Of a stretch of DNA of 64,000 nucleotides, positions 1-11,660 are shown piece after piece (the first letter of the stretch is position 1; each line of letters begins with the position of its first letter). Made by a program: the position numbers and the translations under genes. Under the pieces are notes generated by a model. The model did no database searches. It was not told where the DNA came from and saw nothing but the letters and a program-made list of their open reading frames with translations. The stretch comes from Hymenolepis diminuta (Eukaryota; Platyhelminthes; Cestoda; Cyclophyllidea; Hymenolepididae), in NCBI GenBank assembly GCA_900708905.1, contig CAADRB010000003.1:1546195-1610194 (forward strand), given 5' to 3'.

Positions 1-1566
1 TGCCACCCCGCATTTCAAGTCGGTGATTTCTTCAAATGAAGTTTGACCACTGGGAAGTATTTTTCGAGGTTGAGGAATCTGAGGTTTGATTATTTTTTGA
101 TTCGACGTTATTATATTAGTTTGTTTAAACAGTAGACAAATTCAGTCTTAAATTAGTAAAAGTAAAAAAAATATGCTGAATTTAATCGTACCTTAATTCC
201 AAATCGAAAGCCAGTTTTAAGGATATTGTCTTCGCTTAACAATATCAAACCAAAGAAAAGGAGTAAATACATGACTCATTTTACTATTAAACTCGATGAT
301 ATGAATACCATTATCTTGGCCTACAGTCTTGTTCGTTGTTAGTTCAAGTTTGTGTAAACAGACGGACTGCGGTTTTCTCACCTCAACAGCGGAATAGCAA
401 AAATGGCAACTTAACCGTCATACCCTTCATTGTCTTCCTATCCAATACTTAAATAAAAAAGATCAAGATATTTAAATGGGAGCTGAGAAATTTAAATATG
501 ATTTAGGGATTCCTGCTTTGTGTTCGTCTGAATCCATTTTACATTGTTACTAATAGCCCGTATCACGAGTAATTTCATCGCGTTGGATTTTGTAAACAAT
601 CTGGTATTCAGGTGTTTCTGTGTCAAATTAGTAATTTGATGCCAATTCGTGATTTACGAAAGAGGCGTTGCACAGCGATCTCCAATAGTAACGAAAAATA
701 ATGAGAATTAAGCTTCAAGTTATGTGAAGTCAAGAAAGAGCTAAAGATACCTAAATGGCTGACGTTTATTCTTATTCAAGTTCCTGTAATCTTTTACCAC
801 TCACTGTAGTCTCAAAACAATGCGGATGTGCATATAGAATTTTCTTTTGGACAGAGATTAGTAGGCTTTCAATAACAAACGTAGAGAGAAGGGAGCAGCA
901 GGAACAAAATTCGAGGTCGAAAAACCGTATGTAATTGTATGACTGAGCCATTATGCTTTGAAATACTGTTCAGTAATTTCTGGATCTTGAGAATGGTTAG
1001 CAGACTGCACGGCCTTTGTTTTAAATAAATTGTGGACATTTGTCAACTGTAAGTTTAATCAGTCAATAGGCGGAGGACAACAGGTAAAGGATTTGATTTA
1101 TAGAAGAATTAGTCTTGAAACCATATGAAGCAAAAGAGGCACATCTTTTATTTTTTGTTTCATGTTTTCAATCGTCCTGAATTTTTAGCGAACAAACAGC
1201 GTAAAGGATTAAGGTACCTTTGGTAGTTCTTGATTGATCAGCATCTTGTGGGTTTTCCTTGTTGACAGAAAGTCCATTTATTATTCCACTCTGATTAAAG
1301 TATTTTGGTTTCTGTGGCAAGAAGAGCAAATAGATATCTTTAATGTATAATAGTTCTAAAATATAGTGAACTCATTTTAAATCCAACAAAGAAATGGAGC
1401 CTTTTATTCTACATTACAATATAAAAGCAGTACATATTGTGTTTTAACTTAGAGTTACCAAATAAGGGTCTATTTAAAGTGATACGTCATGCGGGTCAAA
1501 TTGTGTTTCATATGAAAGTTTTGCTTAATATTATAGACTAATCAGATCCTTTTTTTTATCTGCTAG
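1..1566. other. Probable coronin intron
   Basis: This AT-rich DNA ends in a T-rich acceptor joined to the coronin exon at 1567. No exon with coronin blade motifs was seen here, so it is probably one long intron whose donor lies left of the window. Confidence 0.55.
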
Positions 1567-1875
1567 GGTGATAGTACCGTGCGCTACTTTGAGTACTGCC
1601 CACAGGACAAGCAGGTCTACTACCTGAATCGTTACGACAGTTCCGATCCCCAGCGTGGTTTTGCCTTTATGCCGAAGTTGGGCCTTAATGTGTCTGCTTG
1701 TGAAATCGCGCGTCTCTACAAACTCCACAACAAAAATTGGTGTGAGGTCATCTCCTTCACAGTGCCTCGCAAATCGGGTCTCTTCCAGGAGGATCTCTAT
1801 CCTGACACTGTGGCTCCAATTGCTGCTCTAACTGCCGATGCTTGGCTGGCTGGAGAGAATGCTGGTCCCATCAAA
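1567..1875 (+). CDS. coro: Coronin exon: last WD40 blade and C-terminal extension
   Basis: This exon has 103 codons, phase 0 to phase 0. A T-rich acceptor ends in TAG at 1566 and the donor GTAATC starts at 1876. It starts GDSTVRYFEY, matching the GDGNIRYYE-type strand that closes the coronin propeller, and ends GENAGPIK. Confidence 0.95.
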
Positions 1876-4795
1876 GTAATCAATTTGTCACTTTGGTTGT
1901 ATTCAAAGCTTTATGTCCTCAGTTCTTGTTAGGCCATCAACAATTGTTCTTACATAATTACTCCCTTTTCAAGAGATAATGCAAAATGATTTGATTGGTA
2001 ACCAAGGTTTTGATAATTGATACTGTATGCCTTCTTTTTTAATAAAAAACATTACTATAGGGGCAATTACACTAGTTTCTAAATCAGATGTCCTTTCAGA
2101 TGTTTTTCTCTATGCAAGACAAAAAATTGAAAGGTTTTCTTGCAATGTCTGAAAAGAGTGGAAGTATTTAGTTTCTTTGATGTGCTCCAATTAAAATGAC
2201 ACTAGAAAACATGCTGAACATAATCCGGTTTTGTCAAAGCTCCAAGATAGGTGTTGGACAACTCTTCTATCATCTAAAGTCGCATGGACTGTGTTACTAT
2301 TACATTGCATAATTAATTACTGCGTCCACGTTTTTTGGTTCTTATATCTACTATCTTGATATGTCTGAGGTTCACATTAAGATGGCATTGACATTAGTGC
2401 ATTCGGTTTTGGGATTTTGTGAATTGTTTTGCTTTCCATGGAGCCTCAGGAATTAAAATTAAATTCAAAAGAATTTTAATGTGCTTGATTTTCACCCTAA
2501 AGAGCACTTAAGTAATGACCCTATGAGGTGCATACTTGTTTTGGATACAGCCATGATTAATAGAATCTGTAAATTTTAAGTCAAGGGAAACTTTATTATG
2601 CCAGAAATAAGAGTAGCTGACTGGCGTTAATTTTTACAATGATTGATTGACAATTAAGTAATTTCTAAATTTACAATGCAAAAACTTAGAGAAATAGCTT
2701 CGGCAAAGTATTTTTTCCTGGTGGGTAGTTTTCATATGATTAATGGTTGGAGCCTTTCCCAAGTTCTGTTTTCTTGGTTCTGCTGATAAGTGAAAACCAC
2801 CATGAACTTTTGTTGGCACATAAAAGATGATTTATTATTAATCATAATAAAATTTATTTGCAGAAAAATTCAGACATTGATTTATTATTGCAATACATTA
2901 TTAGATGTATGAAACAATTTTATTATTGTATAAGGGAGATAACAGATAAATCCAACAAAGTATGTAATGGGAGGAGTTTAGAAGAATCAGATAATGAAAT
3001 CAGAGCATCAGAAGAGTATATTCACAAACAGTAACTTCGATTAAAGACCCATTCTAGTTTTCTCATCGAAAGTTTCTTTTTTACATCGCCGTATAGCGTT
3101 CCCGACGTACGTATTTGGATTTAGAAATGCAGCACGTTAAGAATCATATTAACACGAAGTTTGCACAAATATCACTCCAGTTACATGATGCTTGAGCTAA
3201 TTATTTTTGTGTTATTATTATAACTAAATCTTATTTTTTTTTTAGGTTTCTGTCAGGGAGGCTGGCAATGTTTCCAGCTCAAACTTTGTTGTACAACCGC
3301 AGCAACCTTCCCGAGCACCAGTAAAGTTTTCTCTTTTAAAAAATAGCGACGTTAACTTTTTTACATTTCAATTTTATAGTGCGTTTGTTTGCCATGAGTG
3401 AGAGTGAGTTAGTGCATGTGTAAGGGCATTTGGTCATTTGCATTTCTCCAATTGCATTACACAACTTGTTAGGACTGGTTTATTTAGCGCACCATAAAGC
3501 ATTATAAATCCAAAATGCTGTCTAACGTAAGTACTCTCATTTGTGCTTTCCTAGCTTTTTACATCCCTTTCACATTTTAGTGTAAATTTAGCTTATTTTA
3601 AAGAAGAGCCTCTCTTTATTATTATTCTGAGTTTATGAAAGACACTTTTGAGCTGCTGGTTGAGCAATTTGGATTACTGTTCTAGCCACTAGATGTCCAC
3701 TGCTATGTTTCAAAATAGCCTTTTTAAGAGTGTTAAATCAGTTTGATATCAGGTTTATAATTCTTAAGCTCATCAACAGACAATGTTTTGTATGAAGAAG
3801 ACGTCCTTTAGCTCGTGTGCACCAGTGGTGTGGAGGTTAATGCTCTCGTCTACGAAGTCAGAGGTCATGGTTTTAAGACCCTTCAGCGCACCTATTAGAC
3901 GGAATGGTCGACCTCAGTGGTTAAATCTGATTTATAAAGGGAGTTCAAGTTCCTCATCAGAAAAACTCCATGATGCTACCCATATACTCAAGCTGAGCTT
4001 TCCTGAATGGGTTTGTGAGTTAGTATGTAGTGCGTCTGTGGCACAAGGAGTCAAAACGCAGGTCTGCAAAGTTGGGTCAGCATTTCTGGTGAGTAATCAG
4101 TGATGAAAATGATAGGCTGTGAATTTTTTATCAAAATAGCCGAATGATACCTCTCACATATCTAAGTCAAGTCTCTGTCCTGTTGGTGACTGGCTCGGTC
4201 GATCATTCTAATCAAAAGGTATGTATTGGTGTTTTTCCAATTCCTATTATCTCTGCGTTACGAGCTCATGCTGATATTGTGTTAGTAGTATATTCGACTT
4301 GTATGTGGTTAAATATTTGGTTAGAAGTGTGAATTAAAGATATTAATGCGTTACTTTAGGAACTAGAGTATAAAAGGACTTCATCCTTGACAATTTGGAC
4401 TTCTGTTTTGACTCGAAATCGAAAACATCAACCAATAACTGATAAATAACGTCTTGTCTTAGGTTTCCTTTAAGATATTTGAATGTGATTGTTGGAAATG
4501 CGTGATTTTCACTTTCTATTTTACAATTCAGTCTACGCTGGTCAGTCAAGGCGGTGACAGTCGTCCAGGTAGTCGTATACCCAGCAGCACGGTCTCCTCA
4601 CACCCTGAGTGCTCCACTGCGATTGACCAGATGTCGAACCTGATCGATAAACTCAATCTCCGAATTCAGGAGTTGGAGACGAGGGTCACCAGACTGGAGA
4701 TGAAGCATAACGGAAGGAACGGCGACCTTCAGCATAGTGACTGTGAAAATGAGAACGAGAAAGAACCAGCCTGGGGGAACTTACCTGATATGTAA
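1567..4795 (+). CDS. coro: Coronin, 3' part of the gene (three exons)
   Basis: Coronins bind F-actin and regulate Arp2/3 and cofilin at the cell cortex. Seen: exons 1567-1875, 3246-3320 and 4532-4795 join in phase 0 and give 215 residues plus TAA. The first exon carries the family's conserved run from the last propeller blade into the C-terminal extension (SSDPQRGFAFMPKLGL, CEIARLYKLH, TVPRKSGLFQEDLYPDT). The second is the short variable linker. The third ends in a coiled coil with two R-h-x-x-h-E trimerisation motifs (RIQELE, RVTRLE). The first codon follows a TAG acceptor at 1564-1566, so this is an internal exon; the exons for the N-terminal WD40 blades lie left of the window or were not seen in 1-1566. 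Family assignment is firm. Paralogue (type I-like by its short tail) is inferred. Confidence 0.93.
1876..3245 (+). other. Coronin intron
   Basis: GT...AG intron of 1,370 bp between two phase-0 coronin exons. Nothing else is recognisable in it. Confidence 0.85.
3246..3320 (+). CDS. coro: Coronin exon: linker (unique) region
   Basis: This 25-codon exon follows a long poly-T acceptor (AG at 3244-3245) and ends at donor GTAAAG (3321). It is phase 0 on both sides. It starts VSVREAG, equivalent to the ISLREA-type segment of other coronins, then becomes Ser/Gln/Pro-rich, as expected for the variable linker before the coiled coil. The linker is much shorter than in many animal coronins. Confidence 0.8.
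3321..4531 (+). other. Coronin intron containing a SINE-like insertion
   Basis: GT...AG intron of 1,211 bp. Its central part (about 3815-4120) has higher GC and contains the tRNA-like element described separately. The 106-codon open frame over this part is therefore not a gene. Confidence 0.8.
3815..4100 (+). repeat. tRNA-derived SINE-like element
   Basis: The head at about 3818-3890 reads like a decayed tRNA gene. A GTGGTGTGGAGG stretch stands in the A-box/D-arm position. An anticodon-arm-like hairpin of type CTCTCGTCTACGAA...CAGAG follows, then GGTCATGGTTTTAAGACCC in place of the T-arm B box. A body of about 200 bp without tRNA structure follows. The arrangement (tRNA head plus unrelated body, inside an intron) is that of a SINE. 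No poly-A tail or target duplication was established. Confidence 0.5.
4532..4795 (+). CDS. coro: Coronin terminal exon: coiled coil
   Basis: Acceptor CAG ends at 4531, and the reading is open to TAA at 4793-4795. A Ser/Pro/Gly-rich start is followed by a heptad-patterned helix (MSNLIDKLNLRIQELETRV, then TRLEM) and an acidic, charged tail. Two overlapping R-h-x-x-h-E patterns are the trimeric coiled-coil signature known from coronins. Confidence 0.92.
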   Translation, partial: STLVSQGGDSRPGSRIPSSTVSSHPECSTAIDQMSNLIDKLNLRIQELETRVTRLEMKHNGRNGDLQHSDCENENEKEPAWGNLPDM

Positions 4796-4955
4796 CACTC
4801 ATCGAATTATCTAAGCTCTGCCAGTTTATCATATGCCCATTTATTACCACTATTGCCAACAAACTCTATGCATATCTTGTTTTTTTCTTTCTTTATACCT
4901 CTTTCTATCCATCTCCACTTTTCAACACGACTCGATGATACCAAAATGTCTCTCT

Positions 4956-4961
4956 ATTAAA
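4956..4961 (+). terminator. Coronin poly(A) signal (ATTAAA)
   Basis: ATTAAA lies about 160 bp after the coronin stop codon. It is the commonest variant of AATAAA and the only good candidate close downstream. Confidence 0.55.
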
Positions 4962-5539
4962 ATATATGCATTATTAATAATTCGTGTAATGGGATGCGCT
5001 TAAATTTGACTGTTGGGTCGGTGGGATTCTTGATTGAAGTTCTTTTAAGGTGGAGCTAAAATGGGTCTAGTTAATTAAATTCGGTAGCTGAATTACTGCT
5101 AATCACATTTTCTGTGTGCTCATTAGTTCGGGAGTTAATTATTTTTGTCTGCAACTGTTAAGTCGAGAAAATATTTGCTTGGAATTTAAATGCCAGGCTC
5201 TTTCATTGTTGAGAGCCACTGCCTTCTAGTATGAGCTTGTATATGGCAATTTGTTTATGGGCTTCTTTCTAGAAATAATCCAAAAAGTTGATTTAGAATT
5301 TGGTTTCGCGTAACGCAATAAGTTGGTCCTAGTGCTCCAACTTTAAACCCCTATTTAGTAGGTGCTTAGCAATACTGTTGCTAAGAGAAGTTCTGTCCAA
5401 TTTTTGAGCTGTGTCTAGGGCTCCATTACTTCAATTTAACTTGTTAATGTTGTATGCTTATCTATGGTAATTAATAGAATATTATTTCTTCCTTCAGACT
5501 GTGTGATACGTATCGTTATTAATAATTGTGTCTAGCCCT
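4962..5539. other. Intergenic, nothing recognised
   Basis: AT-rich sequence between the coronin poly(A) signal and the first mariner remnant. No gene or structured repeat was seen. Confidence 0.5.
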
Positions 5540-6190
5540 AATGTACACTCCAAATAAAGAGCACTCTTTGAGTAAAAAAACTAAGACATTTATGGAAGGT
5601 GGTTCTCTGCAGGTGGTTTCAAAAGGGATGATTTGAGCCTGAAAGACGAGAGACAGACCGAGAGCAGGATGCTCATAAAAACTCAATTCTGAGCAATTGG
5701 AAGTTGCCACTGATGAAAATCTAACCTGGATTGGTGGAGAACTGAGCAAAACCTTTAACGTAAGCTGCCATATGACCATATAGAGGGAAATGAAAAGACT
5801 TGGCTAGGAAAGTCTCAAGGGCTGGGAATTTTGTCAGAAATGAACAAGCAACAGCGTGTGACCTGTTGTGTTTCACTGCGTTCTCGTGAACTGAGCTTCA
5901 GGCACCTTTATTAGACCGAATCATAACTGACAGCGACGAGAAGTGGTGAATCCTTTACAACAATGTTAAACGCAGAAGACAGTGGCTAAGTCAAGAAAGT
6001 GGGTCAAAGCCATTTCCACAACCGAGACAATTCGAGACTGCATCCGAAAAACTCATTCGTGTGCATGGTGAGATTTAAATGGAATTGTTTATTATGGACT
6101 ACTGAATGACAATCAAACAGTAACATCTGAAATTTACTGTTTGAAATATCGAGATGGGTCTATCGAATCAAATTTGACAGCCATAAATTA
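5540..6190 (+). mobile_element. Mariner transposase remnant A (N-terminal to middle part)
   Basis: Conceptual reading across stops and frameshifts recovers a mariner transposase in order. The N-terminal DNA-binding helices come first (RWFSAGGFKRDDLSLKDE near 5590-5660, then LSKTFNVSCHMTI near 5745). Then come the linker and LGK-type region, TDSDEKW near 5930 (around the first catalytic Asp of the D,D34D triad), the NNVKRRRQWL run, and VWWDLNGIVYYGLL near 6065. In-frame stops are frequent, so it is dead. The match ends at about 6170, before the second Asp. The opposite-strand open frame at 5519-5779 is a shadow of this element. Confidence 0.8.
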
Positions 6191-7469
6191 AATAAAGTCG
6201 ATGAAATTTGGTTGTAATCAGCGTCGTACAATTTTGCATATCATTCAGATAAGCGTCATGTGATATCGGTGATCGGTCGACTTGTTTTCACTCAATACCA
6301 AGGCCTAGATTTTATTCACTCATTGCTTTTGAGTTCGTCGGCTAATCCTAATTTGAGGTGGCTATCCGTCATAATTTAACCGGAACGCATTTCGGATCTT
6401 GATATAACCATAAAGTTTATTAATTTATTCTTCATTCTTTTAACACATTTTAACACACCGGGATGGAGGTTTCGGCACCCGCAGAAGCGGCATCAATGCA
6501 GTATCAAAGTTTGCAATTCTTGTTTCGAATAAGAAATATGGGCAAGAAGTTATTTATTTTTACATTTTTCGAGCGCGTAATATAATCGTTGCAATATTAG
6601 ACAAATAATACTGGATGTTTTACTTTTAATTGATCAAAGGAGAAGTACTAACTACTACTCAATCGGTACTCAATCAAACGAGCGTNNNNNNNNNNNNNNN
6701 NNNNNNNNNNNNNNNNNNNNNNNNNNNNNNNNNNNCATGACAAATTAAAGCTGGAAAAGAATGTCGAATGGAACAAGGGCAATTAATAAGGCCTCCCAGA
6801 ACTCTCTCTTCAATTCACTGAACCTCAAAAACTGGGCATGTTATTGTCCCGTTCGTATTGTCGATACGATCTTTAGATAAACTGACCGGCGGAAACCAAA
6901 AGACTTTAATAAACATCGAAAAGGTGACTGCAATTGCACGAATAAATAAACACTCTTGAGTAAAGACTTGATATTATATGCGCCAGGCCGCGTTCGAATG
7001 CTATTAACATGTTTCTTCATTTTCAACTTACATCCGAGGAGGAAAATGTTATAATTTTCAGAGCAGACACATTTCTTCGAATTAAGCAGCAGTTTGAGAG
7101 AGCGATTTGGGCGGACAATGTGTATTTTTAACATAATTTTTGCAATATCTGCTGTGCTAAATGCTAATTTTCCATGAACACGTACAAGAAACCTTTAAAC
7201 TAAATTGTGAGCTTCATTTCTGAGCGTCTTTGAGGGCTTGATTGCTTGAATATGTGTAAGTACATTTGGCTTACATCGATACAACTTACTCCCCTGAAAA
7301 TATTTGCAGATTCCAAATGAAGGCGAAAATTTTCCAATGCTCTTTTGTAGTTACAGCGCAGTGTCATAAACATAATTTTATTACGGTATTAAAAATATTC
7401 GACAGTAAATTGCAAACCGTTTAAGAATGTTCTTTTCAGCACTGATTTTGGGCGCTGGTTAATATCGTT
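6191..7469. other. Sequence between the two mariner remnants, with an assembly gap
   Basis: This 1.3 kb holds a 50-base run of N at 6686-6735. No coding motif was recognised; the minus-strand frame at 6841-7134 is probably chance. It could be an insertion between two mariner copies or mis-joined sequence. Confidence 0.45.
6686..6735. other. Assembly gap (50 N)
   Basis: Run of N inside the repeat-rich mariner region. A round 50 suggests a placeholder length rather than a measured one. Confidence 0.95.
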
Positions 7470-7940
7470 AACCCGAAAAACTCTTTTGTGTGTATGGTGG
7501 GATTTGAAAGGAATTGTTTATTATGAACTAATGAGAGACAATGAAACAATAATATCTGAAGTTTACTGCCAGCAGCCAACTCGTTTAAAAGCAGTTAAGG
7601 GCAGGAAAACGGCCTTCTCTGATCAATCGAAAAGGAGTGATTCTGCACCATGACAATACCAAACGCCACACTTCAAGAGCAACCAAAAATCTCGTTGAAG
7701 AATTTGGCTGGGAAGTCATGCATCACCCACCGTATTCTGCCGACATATTCTCCCCATCTTGCACCAACCGATTTTCATCTTTTCAGGAGCTGACAGAATC
7801 ACTTAATGGGGCTTCAAAGACTTGCTTCAAGAGAAGAGGTCGAAATAAAGAAGCTAGTTTCTTTTTTTTGAGTAAAAACTGGCTAAATTCTATGAAGGAA
7901 TGGGAAAGCTTATGGCAAGGTGGGAAGATGTAATTAATAA
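7470..7940 (+). mobile_element. Mariner transposase remnant B (catalytic C-terminal part)
   Basis: The reading recovers VWWDLKGIVYYELMRDN near 7490-7540, EVYCQQPTRLK, then in the next frame ILHHDNTKRHTS (second catalytic Asp in the HHDN motif), EEFGWEVMHHPPYSADI, and a decayed tail ending in a W-x-x-x-x-x-K-like stretch. The third catalytic Asp region (normally after SPDL) is not intact (SPSCTN). It overlaps remnant A in content (the VWWDL segment), so it is a second copy and not simply the other half of A. Confidence 0.8.
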
Positions 7941-10900
7941 GAATGGTGACCATGTTGAACACTAAATAAATGTATTTTGATAAAATTTTCACTTCAATTC
8001 AAATTAGAAAAATGGATGCAACTTCTGTTACAATCTGATATATTTTCAATCATATTTATATTTTCGTTTATTGATATCTGATTAATTAATCGACAACTAT
8101 CTTGCCTGTAATTTTTCTTTTTTTTAACAAGAAATTCTCAGGCTATAAGAGAAGCCAGTTTGATATCGTTGATCTGGTATGAAGCTTAGTCGCATATTTT
8201 CGGCGCACTCAAAAGAACCTCTTAAGCTTCATCCTTCGTGCACTGGATTATTAATTATTGGAAGTACTCATCACTGCCATTATTGGCTAACCAATAATTT
8301 ATCACCTATTCATATTAGTAGATTTATTTTCTCAATGGAAAAAACGTAATTTGAGCTGCAATTCCTTTTCCTTCTTCATCCTGGGATTTGAGTAGTCGTA
8401 ACCTATGGGACGGTTAACTGAATGTTATAAAATAATACTGTATCTGTATATGGGAGATAGTAGAGTTTGTCTCTCAGGTTAACCAGTTGGTTACTAGAGA
8501 TCTCATCTGGTTGTCAAGGCTGTAGGGTGTGGAATATCGTCAAAGATCATATTGCATTCTCAACCATTGTAAGAATAAATGAATTCAAATGGCAAAAAAC
8601 CGGTCAATAAGTACTGAAAATCGTAGGGGACGAACCATGAAATTTGAATTTTGGAACATGAATTGCCCACTTAGGTAAATACCTACAACCCATTTCTGAA
8701 ATTCAAATGAATTTAAATTGAAAAGGGTACCTTGAGGTTATTCTCAGGCTCTCTTTGATCCAATCTCTTTTATCATTTGTTGAACTTTCTTTAAACCAAT
8801 TTCAGCTGCTTCCCACAAATAAAATTTAAAAAAATTTTTGTATTACTGTGGGTAATTATTAAATTTGAACAATCAAAATTATTAAGTGAACTATTTATTA
8901 AAGTTGATAACCTCTTAGTTTCAAAATACAGCTGGTGCCCTGACTTTATTTTGCATTTCTGAGGCAAATTTCCCACCCATTTTTCCCAAGCTGTTTTACA
9001 CTTCCCCGGCTCTATATGCTTTGCCATTATTAAAATTTTTCGAAAATTTTCAATTCGCGATGATTAATAATCAGCGGCAAGGTTTAGATCTTCAATTGAT
9101 TAATAACAACTCGAGTTCAATATTGTATTGATGAATCATAGAGTGATCGTGGGTATCACATGTTTTCTATTACTCCTAAGTAAAAATTACTAGTGCACCT
9201 TGAAATCAAATGAAATTGCGAAACTGGAATCAGGAAATTCAACAAAGTATTCGACTTCCTGAATCGAGGCAGCAAACCCTTCTTGGGTCCCTGCTCAGTT
9301 TTGCAGTTAATTAAGCTTTATTTAGTGAAATAAAACGATCCTCGAGTTAGAGCTGTGACATATGCAACCCAATCACATGTGGTGCTGATAAAAACGACAT
9401 TGTGCAATTCTATTTATGGGAATCCATGAGCACAACTCCCCATATATGAATTAATTACCAAGAAGACAAAAGATAGCTCGATTCTTAAGGGGATTCTCAT
9501 CCTTTTTTAGTGACTTTATGCATGTAACTTTTGCCAAAAATCATGTGAAAGTTGGTGAGGACATTTTTACAAAAAGAAAACTATTTGAAATTTGTTATTT
9601 CATAGTATCTCAGAGGTTTTTTAAAAATTTTAGGTGCCATTAAATCCCTAAAATGGTAAAATTGAGTATTCTTGAATATGGCAGTGATAATTGACTTTGC
9701 CTAACAACATACTTAAAAAACATGAGTGTTCTCAAAGTATTTTTAGTCTAGGCTCATAGTTACAATTTTATTTTATAAAAGATATCAGTGATTTTTCAAT
9801 TTTAAAATTGATTCATTTTGTTGTTAGTCGCCACGGTAATGAGAAAGTTGAAGTAAGCTAACCCAGCAACTTTGGCAGCCCAATAGGGAAGCAATTACCA
9901 GCCCACAGACTAACATGGGCGTACGAGGAACCAATGAGGAACTCAAGCTCAATCCCATGCTAATTCAGATAGAGAAAATAGGTGTCACTTAATGTCTCTT
10001 GGACCTTCCTCTACCCTCCTCACTTTTTCATTCAATTCTGTCTACTCATTTAGATATGGTACATTGAAAGCTAATTTAGACCAAGCTTCAAATACTTTGA
10101 AACATGCTTTGCGAGGATAAAATATGCAAATTTAACGGTTTTAAAAAAATATTATTTCATTTCATTTGCTAAGATAAAGTTTAAATTGAATCATATTTAT
10201 GAAAGCGTTGACTTATAATCGCCCGAATCTGGGTAAATATACGGTAACAATTGTAAACAGAGGTGGGTCATGCGGTTACTTTATAAAGTAAATGATTTTA
10301 CTATATGCGATTTTCAAAAGCATGCTAACGACTGAAATTCTTTGATTAATTTGGGAAAATTTTAGAACTTTGACTAATCTAAATTACTCACTGCTCTCTA
10401 CTTAATATTAGTTAGTAGAAGTGCATTTGCAAATTAGAATGTTGAAGTATAAGCACTACCAGTTTTAATTTCCCGTAAATTTTTAAATACGTAAGCCAAA
10501 ATCTGTATCTCAGTATTAATAAAGATTGCTGAGGGGACCCAGAAGTTTTGTCACTCGGAAGCAGGAGAGTTTGAAATAATGAGATCTGAAACGATGTCTA
10601 TTAATTATTGACATTTTTAAGGAGACGACAATGAACAACTGTGAAAAACGGTGATTGTGGTTAGGTAGATAATGATATAAACTCTGAAATTTAGGTTGCC
10701 CGAATTCAAATATGTTGAAGGATCATTGTAGAAGTAGATGCTCTGATCGATACAAGGACCGTAAATGACTCGTGTAAAATTTCAAGCCACAGGCTCTACA
10801 GTAGAGTCTCAAGTGATTCAAGAAATTGCAGATAAATATTTATGCAAACTTCAGATTTCAGGTAAAACCTACTGTTATATGAGCCTTTTTTATTAATTTA

Positions 10901-11330
10901 TGTTAAAGGCTGATTTGTTTGATTTTGGGGTTTAATAATGAGAAGCACGATCACACGTGGTATAAAATTGGGGTACAATGTCGTGAATTTCAGAATTATT
11001 AAGAGACAATTAATAGATGCATTGCGGTTCCTTCATGTGCAATCTGCAACACAGCTTGGCGTGTATGAAGTAGTCTCGAAACCTGTTGACCCCCAGGCGG
11101 GAGAGAACAAAATGTGCCAACTTACTGCCTACCAATTGATTAGCAATTTATGACTGAAAACTTAAATTTTCTGAGTACATCAAGCTGCCCATTGATGCGT
11201 TGAATGGATACTCGAAATTCTTCAAAATCAACAGAAATATTGCTGATGCACACAACGGTCCTGAACTTCTAAGGATGAGTGGTGCTACCACCAATCCTTT
11301 AAACGTGATCAAATCGAGTATGCGCTTTCA
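7941..11330. other. Gene-poor sequence with old repeats
   Basis: No exon with a recognised product. A short piece of a dispersed repeat lies near 8226-8262 (see repeat entries). The frame at 10938-11153 is within chance length. Confidence 0.45.
8226..8262 (+). repeat. Dispersed repeat fragment, family X (copy 1)
   Basis: Core TTCGTGCACTGGATTATTAA recurs with few changes at 41118-41148 and more diverged near 62408-62440. Each copy is followed by an ATTATTGG-like end. Class unknown. Confidence 0.45.
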
Positions 11331-11339
11331 TCGACAATC

Positions 11340-11660
11340 AGATTAATTTGAAACGAATTGAAATGCAGGTGAATTCAAATCAAGTGGCTTTTGAAAACCT
11401 CTATATCTTACAATTTTCACTAATTTATCTTAAAAGCTAGGTTCCAACGAAATGTTCTTAAAAATCCTAGGGAGTGTTAAAGAAATCCTGACAGTAACTG
11501 GGGCTATAGAGAAATCCTTATTTCATAACTGAAAACCCCTATTGATATCGTTTTCAATAATAGGCACCTCCTAGCTATGCATCGTGGACTAAATACTGGT
11601 ATCTAAAACAGTGAAGAATGCAACGATCTTAGAGATGATATTGCAATGACTAACTAGTCA
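11340..11660 (+). repeat. Diverged dispersed repeat, family Y (copy 1)
   Basis: Alignable by eye to 17115-17650. Shared blocks include TTTTGAAAACCTCTATATCT, GCTAGGTTCCAACGAAATG and TTAAAAATCCTAGGGA, against their slightly changed counterparts. The order of blocks is the same. No coding motif is visible; it could be the 3' end of a LINE. Confidence 0.45.

Noticed and set aside
3783..4103. 106-codon + strand frame in the coronin intron
   Set aside because: It lies over the tRNA-like SINE, and the sequence resembles a tRNA head rather than a protein.
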